DNA of 64,000 bases, from assembly GCA_914767715.1 (NCBI GenBank), contig OU612067.1, positions 23,222,162-23,286,161 on the forward strand, written 5' to 3'. Below the pieces are notes generated by a model that was given only the letters and a program-made list of their open reading frames with translations, did no database searches and was not told where the DNA came from. This document shows positions 48,301-57,300 of this stretch, in pieces. Origin of the DNA: Membranipora membranacea (lineage: Eukaryota; Bryozoa; Gymnolaemata; Cheilostomatida; Membraniporidae). Position numbers and translations under genes: made by a program. The number at the start of each line of letters is the position of its first letter. Position 1 is the first letter of the stretch.

Positions 48301-51300
48301 TAACCAACTATATAGATATTAGGGTGCAAAGGTCATTACCTTCCTTTCATTGCTTCACCTCTGATCATGTGACAGTGGAGCTCAGAATATCAAAGAGTCC
48401 TATCGAGATGATTTTTCATCAACAGAGTTTTTTATATTTCACCAGCATTTGAGGATTCGTTTCTTAGCTATGCTATGAGTCTGACACTAATTGATAATCA
48501 CAACATCAGTATCTTCCATTATCAAATGATTCCAAAAAATAATCATGAACTGACACGTGACTCAGCTTAATTTAGGGAAGAGTATACCAATCTGTTTGTT
48601 TCCTGCGCTCACCTTTTCTTGGACATGAAACATGTGATTTCAATACATTTTTACATATCCCCTTCTTCTTACATTTTCAGCTCACGGTTGATAGTTTCAA
48701 TCTAGAGAGCAGTACAAAATGTGAGTACGACTACCTAGCAATCTTTAGTGGAGGCTCACATTCATCACCTCGCATAGCCACCCTGTGCCAGAGTAGCTCC
48801 GCTGGTAATCAGTACATCTCAGCAACTAACCGACTCAGACTGGAATTTGTGTCAGATTACAGCGCCAGCGGAAGCGGAAGCGGCTTTTCTCTCTCCTACA
48901 GAGTCAGGCAACAAGGTAAGTCGTTAACGATTTTTCGTTGGTACATCAAATCTTCTACTTGGTTTGTGTCTTTAAGGTGATGCCGCTTTGTGTTATTTCT
49001 TACAATGCTATTCTATGATTTAAATTTTCAAATTTAGACCGAATCATGCCTTTTCGAAGGGCATTAGAACAAGACTTTTCCTTCTGGTGGGTGAATGATA
49101 ATACACAATCGGGGTATGGAGACGCCTAGCTGATGTGTTGGCTCTGATTGGTTGGCGGATTGGTGGTTCACCAGTCAGAGCCAACACATCGGCATAGATG
49201 GGCCCTGGCAGGAAGTGGCTCTACACGGCTTTTTGAAAGGGTACATACATTCTAAATCGGCATCATGAGACAATCTTCAAATTATTGTTACAGGCTGTGG
49301 AGGCGTATTTACTGATCTTGCTGGAAACATTTCTTCGCAGAACTACCCAGGAAATTATCCCCACAGTGTAGAATGTTACTGGGACATTATGCTTCCTGCG
49401 GGTTATACAGTCATCATGCAGAACAATGGTACATTTGATATTGAGTCTGGGGGTTCAACAGCAGACTGCTTCTATGATTACATTGAGTTCTTCAATGTAG
49501 ACAGTGATGGAGTTGAGGTGAATATATTTGTTAGAAAAGGATGTTTCTTGTCCTCTTCAGAATCAAATAAGTTTTTGCTGATACAAACTGAAGGGAAGCT
49601 TACAACTTACACACCAACTTACGACTACCTTCAGTCACACCGACATTTTTGCCGCAGAAGCCTTAATTCATTTCCAATGCATAGATGAACATGCTTTTAC
49701 TGTCGGCAACCAGGGGGTCCTTCACTTAGAATGAGGGACTATGGTTATAAAGCCAAATCATCGCTGTTTTGTTTGTTCAATTAGGCTCAATTGTTCCCAA
49801 ATTAATCACTGAAAAGATGAATAGTTTCATGAAGACCTCTAGCATGTCATGCTCACTCCGCAAGGAGCTTATTTGATTCTCACTGTGGCAGTTTTTAATT
49901 ATAATACTCATAGGCTGCTTATTTGCATAGTCATCGTTTTTTTTTATAGACAAGAATTGGGGACCAAAAATATTGTGGCACAACACCGCCGCCAATCCAA
50001 ACTTCCTCTGGTAATCACATGAGGGTCAAGTTCAGATCAGATCCTTGGACTAACGGACAAGGATTCAATATGAAATGGACAGCCGGTGTGTAACTTATCT
50101 CGTTTCAACTTTTGACTTTTACCTGGCACAATTACTTGCTTAGGGAGACAGCATGATTTGACAGCTTGATTCATAAACGTAATGTCTGGCTAAAGTTTCA
50201 TTACGTTTTATGGTGAATGTAGCAAATGTGTCTGTTTTGTTTGGTGGTATCTCCCTGACCAAACAGATCAGAGCCATCACATTGGCTAGGTGAAAGGTGA
50301 TATAAAATAGTTCAGATATGTAAAAATATCCAGCACAATGAGTGAGGCAATAGTCTGGAGTTAATCATTTGAATTCTATGACTCGTATTCAGTTAATATA
50401 GCTATAGCATTCCCTTCTGTTACAAGATCAAGTGATTTGTATCACAAGATTAAATTGGCCCATCTGAGTATTGTTGACCTTTGTGACAATCCTAATGTGT
50501 TCCAGGTTGTGGCGGAACCTTTGACGATGAATCTGGATTAATCTTCTCTCCTGGTTATCCGAACAACTACCAGCACCATCTACTTTGTGATTACGTTATA
50601 ACTGCGAGACAAAATCAGTTTGTTGTTTTACAGTTTGATGAATCAAACTTCAGAATTGAGGGTAAGTCAGTCGATAAACAATGTTGATTAAGTATTACTT
50701 TGTTGAATTTTACCAACCATTAGAGGCTCTCTTGGGAGCGCAAGTGGTGCAATTGATAGAGCATGGGTCGAGAAGTCTTGTTTTCAATCCCCGGCGGATC
50801 TTTGTTATGTCAGGAAAAGCATCCGACCCCAAATGCTCCTGTGCCCCTACAGAATCCACTCTAGACCCGTACTGAAAAAAAACCAAACAACATTAAGGTT
50901 TATCATATGGCATCACAGGGTTTCAAGACTATAATAAGAAGCTTTCTATGTTAAATAGATTGATCCATCTGACTTGCAGGATGGATAAATGTAGCTCATT
51001 GATGGTTTTTTTTTTTAGCTTCAAGTAATTGTCAGTATGATTCAGTCGAGATATTTGAGGGCTCAGAAAATGGAACCAGCAAGGGACCTTTCTGTGGTCT
51101 CACCGCACCAGAGCCCGTAGCTACTCGTGGCTCTATGATGATAAGATTCAAGTCAGACAGTGACACTTCGGATGATGGATGGAAGGCTACCTATGTCAAA
51201 TCAGGTAATTGTAGAGAAAAGTGCCGGTTGTCTGCTGTGACTACTCTGATCAAACTTAGAGACCATCGAGATTCATAGACACCAGGCTCACAGAAAAAAG

Positions 51301-54300
51301 TTATTGGAATCAATATCAAAGTTATACATAATAGAATCAAAAGCGGTAGCCATTGTGTTGTCAAAAAAAGTAGTACTGGTAGTGTGTAGCTCCACATTTT
51401 CACGTAAATTAAAAATATTTTCAATTTGTTATGAAGCAATTCTTAGTAAGAAAACATTGGTCTTAATGGCTAGTGTCTCATTACTTTGGCTTATCATGAA
51501 AGCATTAGGAGTTCAACTTTTTCGAAGCGGCAATGATAACACGCTCGAATAAGATGTTTTCCATTGTTACAGACTGCGGCGGTTACCTGAATGATTCATC
51601 TGGTTTATTGAAGAGCCCGACACACCCGGTTGACTATCATCATAACCTGAACTGTACCTGGTTGATTGAGGTGTCGTCTGACCAGGCTGTCAATCTGAGG
51701 CAAGTTTTATTTATGCTGTTTGAACAATGAGCACAACAACACAAACATCGCAGTTTCTGGTTTTCTCTTTGAAGATTCCAAAGTAATGAAAAAGTTTCAC
51801 ATTTTAGATTTGAGGAGTTTGATGTTGAATCAAGCGTTAATGGCAACTGCCAGTATGATTACCTAGCTGTATACGGCGGTACAACTGTAGATTCGTCCAA
51901 CTTGATTGGTCGATATTGTGGTGACGTGTTACCTGACAACGTGAAGTCTACGTCTAACACCATGACCGTTCAGTTCAAAACAGATGGTAGTGTGACAAAG
52001 GGTGGATTCAGGGCAGTCTATCAGGAGACTCATGGTAAGATATGATGCCAGAAATATAGAGGGCTACTTATGAGACCTGCATATCTACTTGTCACATTGA
52101 CATACGATTTGGGAGTTACATAACCACTTTTCAATCTTCTGGTAGAAATGCTGTTGGAGCTTCAATGAAATTGTTGATCAGAAAGATTCATTCATTCATT
52201 CATTCATCGTTTATTACAGTCTCATGTTTGAGAAATATTTTGTTTTCGCTGAGCAATAAAAGTTATGGTGTAAACATTAAAAAGTTTTGGTCTGGTTGGT
52301 TGTAAAAAATGAGAAAAAAAAAAAAATAAATAAATAAACAGTAAGAATTATCACTAGTTGGCTAAAAAAGTATACTATTTAACTTCCGCACACAGAGGGA
52401 TCGGAAACAGTCAGTTCGTATGTTTACCCTCGTTTTGATTGCTCTGTATCGACCAGACGGAAGTTTATCGAATGTAAATACTGGGTCAGCGTGGTCAGTA
52501 GCTACGAGTCTGAGGCATCTTGTTCTCATCACTCTTTCGTATATTGCCTCGATGGTGTCAAACTTGCAGCTACCTAGATAGCCTGCGAGGCTTATAACTT
52601 TATTGAGCGATTTCCTAGATGACGAGGATAAGTGGCCATATAGAGTGCTAAGGTGGTACAAAAATATACATTCAATAAAAGTAGTATAGCATTGCATTCT
52701 AAGAGGCACAGCTATATGTATTGAATACAGCTTCTTCATGATGTAAAGTCTCTTGCGGGCTTTCTTGATGACTTCGATGGAATATTCTTGGAACTTAAGC
52801 TTTTTGTCAATAATAGTGCCTAAGTATTTAAAACTGTCAACCTGCTCTACATTATTACCATTGATAACTAAGCTATCATGTACAGGATTGTCTCTAAGAT
52901 TGCACAATACAAGCTCCTTTGTCTTTGACACATTCAAAAATAGATCATTATCATGACACCAACCAGCCAAATCTTGGGCAGCATTACCCATACATGAAAC
53001 ATCACTTCTCGACAAAAGCTCAATCAATACTGTGTCGTCAGCATATTTAATCAGATGAAAGTTACCAGAGCTAGGCTTAGGCATATGCTGTACATATATT
53101 GAAAAAAGATTACAAAAGTGTTTTAAAAATTCATTGTGGCAGATTTTTTCCATGAACAACATCATCAAATGAATCATCCCATAGCTTAAACCACTGCTGC
53201 CACACAGCCAAATATGTGTTTATTGAATCATGTATAGCTCAGAACTAATAAATTGAGGCTGCTATTTCCACATTGTCACCTAATGAGCGAATAATTTGCA
53301 CAAACTGGTTGTCGAAATTAGGGTATGAAATTGATTATCTACTTATCTTATCTTATCTTACTGGTGGAAATTAATGACTTCATCAGCTTGTGCCTAAATT
53401 TCATGCCCTGATTTTGAAGATCAGTTTGTGCAAATTATTTGCCCATTAAGTGAGAATTCCAGATTAAGTCTCAATTAGTTAATATGGAGCTATACAGATT
53501 TCAATGAGCACAAATTTGCCTGAGTGGCAGCAGTAGCTAAAGGGTAAATCGTTTGAGCATTAACATGTTACTGTTGTAGGCGAGGCTCAGGGATGCGGAG
53601 GTAGACTTAACAACACAAGTGGTACCATCACACCAGTAATCGGCTCAGATAGCATGTACCTGCCAAATCTGGATTGTGTGTGGACTATAACTGTACCAGA
53701 TAACAAGGTCATAGCTATTAACTTGACCCAGATTGTTATAGAGTCTGGCAGTAGCTCTGATAGTGGATGTGAATATGATGGCCTTGAGGTGAGTTATTGT
53801 GACCAAGGATTCAGGCCATAAGCAGTGCTATAAGCGGACTCTTTTTGTTGTGGGTACTCTAACTCTAACTCTCTGGGTTAAAAGTTGTTTTGAGAAATAT
53901 TTGCTTTTTCTAGATCAAACTATGCAGAAATATAGATGTGTAATAGTATGATTGATTTCTTGTCCAAAGAGACAACTTCACACTGTTTTGCGCAGAATCC
54001 AGTGTGGACTGTGTTCTAAAGATTCCCTTTCTATTTTTTTTGTTGGAACACAGTTCCCACCAGTTCCCACTCACTCAGAACTCATAAGTCATAAATCGAG
54101 TTGATGCTGTTGCTAACTCAACACCCAGAGAAGTTTATGCAATGTATTGTTGACTTGAAGTTTTTAAAAACAAGTGAATTTGCCATGATTGTATACATGA
54201 TGTACAAGTTGCGCATGTATCTGCAAACGAAGATAAAAGTGGCATAGCATATTCCCAAGGTGACATCGTTTTTATAATTCAAAATTAGCTGAGAGATGGA

Positions 54301-57300
54301 ATGACAGCACAAGATCAGAAGCTGACGACTAATATATGTGGTACTTCAGCAGACAGATACTTCACCTCCTCTTCTAATATGCTCAGAGTTAGATTCTACT
54401 CAGATCCCTCCATATCTGGTTCTGGATTCAACTTCGCCTATTCTGCTGTAGATCGTAAGTAGTGATTACTTATTTATCTGCTCAATCGATGCTGAAATTA
54501 TATCTGTGGATAGGCAAATATTATCATATCTAGTTGAACATCAAGTTTTTCTGTAGTAGAGCTCATACCACCAGCACAGGGCAGCACCTGCGCTGTAAGT
54601 ATTCAGTTTGTGTTAGAGAGTTAGCAGCCCTAACTTCATATTCTGGACTTGCTCTATTGGGTTTCGTTGTTCAATTTATTGACTTATATTACAGCACTAT
54701 GTGGAGGAATTAGAGAGGCATCGGTCAATGCTTCTGGTACAATTCAGTCACCAAATTACCCACAAGGCCCTAGCGGTACACCTGTCAACTGTAGATGGGT
54801 TATTGGAGCACCTGTTGATAAACAAGTAAGACTTACTGTCACCAACATGGCCATATTTGGAGACTGTAAAGAAAATTATCTTCAGTTCAGAGATCAGCCT
54901 CTCACCACTCAGGTAAATCATAAATATGCCTTTATCTTCAAAAGTAGGAATTGAAGGCTTGAATGGAAAGACCTCAGTACATGAAAAAAGAAGAAATTTT
55001 TTGAGGAAAATAGGGTTTTTTATATTGCAGTTTCTGTTATCTATCACTGCCATGGCTAAGTTGCCGATTTGAGTTGAACAATAACTGAAATTCAATCTAC
55101 TGACATGTGCACTCATGTCATAATATATGTGTACATTTAGCCTTGGTTGTTTCGTAACCCCTCAATCTGTTGTATATCTTAGGTTGGCACAGGGCAGAGT
55201 ATTCCTCATTGTGGAACACAACTCCCACAGTCTTTCGACTCATTTGGAAGAGAAGTGCAAGTCAACTTCAAGTATGGAGAGACCGCATCTGGATTCACAG
55301 GATTCAGGCTAGAGTATACTGTAGCAGGTTGGTTATAATGAGTTACTGATGTTCAAATTAAGGTTTCAGATTTTCCTTTGATTGACAAATGAAAACACCC
55401 AGCTTTTATGATTGCATTTTAAGCATTAGTCTAGTTATCAAATGTTGTCAATTTCAGACTGTAATCGCCTGTTCACTCAGATGGATGGTAGAATCACTAG
55501 TCCTGGATGGCCTGCTAGTTATTCTAGTAATGTAGACTGCTATATGAACATCAGCCTGCCAGCCAATTCCAACAACAGGATAGCTATCTATTTCAATGCC
55601 TTTAGTATTGAGGCTCATGCCAACTGTGAATATGATTATCTAGAGGTGAGTTGCAAAGCAGAACGCTAGAGCTGTAGTATGTTATCTTCAGCTTTTTTTG
55701 GAGTAGGTCATCCCCTCATGAATGATGGGAAGATGTTTTCTAATAAGAAAATGTACAAATGGATAGTTATTACAAAAATATCAAGCGAGAAATATATACT
55801 GGTATCTTGGTTGGACGATGTGTTGGCTTCGATTAGCTCTGAACTCAAATCAGATGAAAGCAAAACCGTTGGCTAATCCTAGGACCATCTATTGATAGTT
55901 GATAGATTAATATTTATAGTTTTCTAAGTGTTTATGAACTCATAATTGTACAGGTGTTTGATGGACCTCTAGCTATTGATAGTGCGAGAACAGGCAAGCA
56001 CTGTGGCAGTAGTGTTCCAGGCCCACTGCTATCCACCGGTACAGATATGGTGCTACATTTTGTGACTGATAGCAGCGTACATGTCGAGGGATTTGACATA
56101 ACATATGTAGCGAGTCAGAGTGGATGCGGAGGAACATTAACTTCTATAACTGGAGGCTTTGCCAGTCCAACTGCCAGAGATCCTGGTAAGTTTTCACTTT
56201 CAACTTTAATTGGTGATAACGCTGCAGTGACCGTAACAGTAACAGTAACATTCACTTATTGTCGTAATGTCTCACGGTCTGACTTAACTTTCAGCTAAGC
56301 TCATTGTAGAGTTGAGTCATTGCTAAGTTGAGTTGAGTCATCATTAGCTTTAGTGCGGTAAGGCTTTCTAGGTTAAAATAAAGGTCAACTAAGTAGGCTA
56401 TGGTTTGCAAATTATCAGTGACTTCTAAGAGGAGTGATCAACGGAGCAGCTAGTACAATATGTCAGACTGTCAGACTGTAACTGTCACTGTCAGACACCA
56501 AATAACAATGGTAGTAGAGTAAATGTACAAAAGAAGCAATTCCTAGGTCATCGAATCCAGTATGGAAATGAATCCATTTCCATACTGCAAACTGTTTTTT
56601 TCCTTTCCTCTTTGGCAAATTATTATGATTATGATTATTATGATTATGATGCCAATAGAAGTATCAAACAAAAATCCAGAGCAGACCATTTAGCAATGAT
56701 TATTGTCAGACAACTCCTCACCTGTTAAACAAAGCCAGAGGTACATTGCAATATGTCGACATAACTCATCAATCACGTTGTTTGGTTTTAGCCACATGTG
56801 AATGGGTGATACAGCTACCTACCAGGCTGCGGCCAGCTCTCGTCTTCAGTGTGATGGACTTGAGACAGAATAACACAGCATGTCCAACTTCATATGTAGA
56901 AGTTAGAAATGGTGGTACATCCTCCTCCCCTCTCATGGGACGCTTCTGTAATGTGAGTATTATGATGATACTGTTCTCAGGAATATTGGCGACGCGCAAT
57001 TAAGCTATGGCCTGATGTTACACTAGCTGTTTAGTTTGACACATTTTGCTCTACCTTTTTTGCAAAAACAAAAATTGTTGTCTAGACAGGCTGTCCTGGC
57101 TGTCCAAACAATTGGTGGGTCCTATCAGTATACATTGATGTCTGAATATTTCTATGTAATGTTGGCAATATTTGCTATTGATCTTTGCTTGTATGCTGTT
57201 ATCTACTGTAGAAGTGTAATGCTGCATGACATATGTGGGTTAATGTGGGTTAAAATCGTTTTTGTCTCTGTTCGAAGACTAAGAAATAAAAGTGCCTTGA

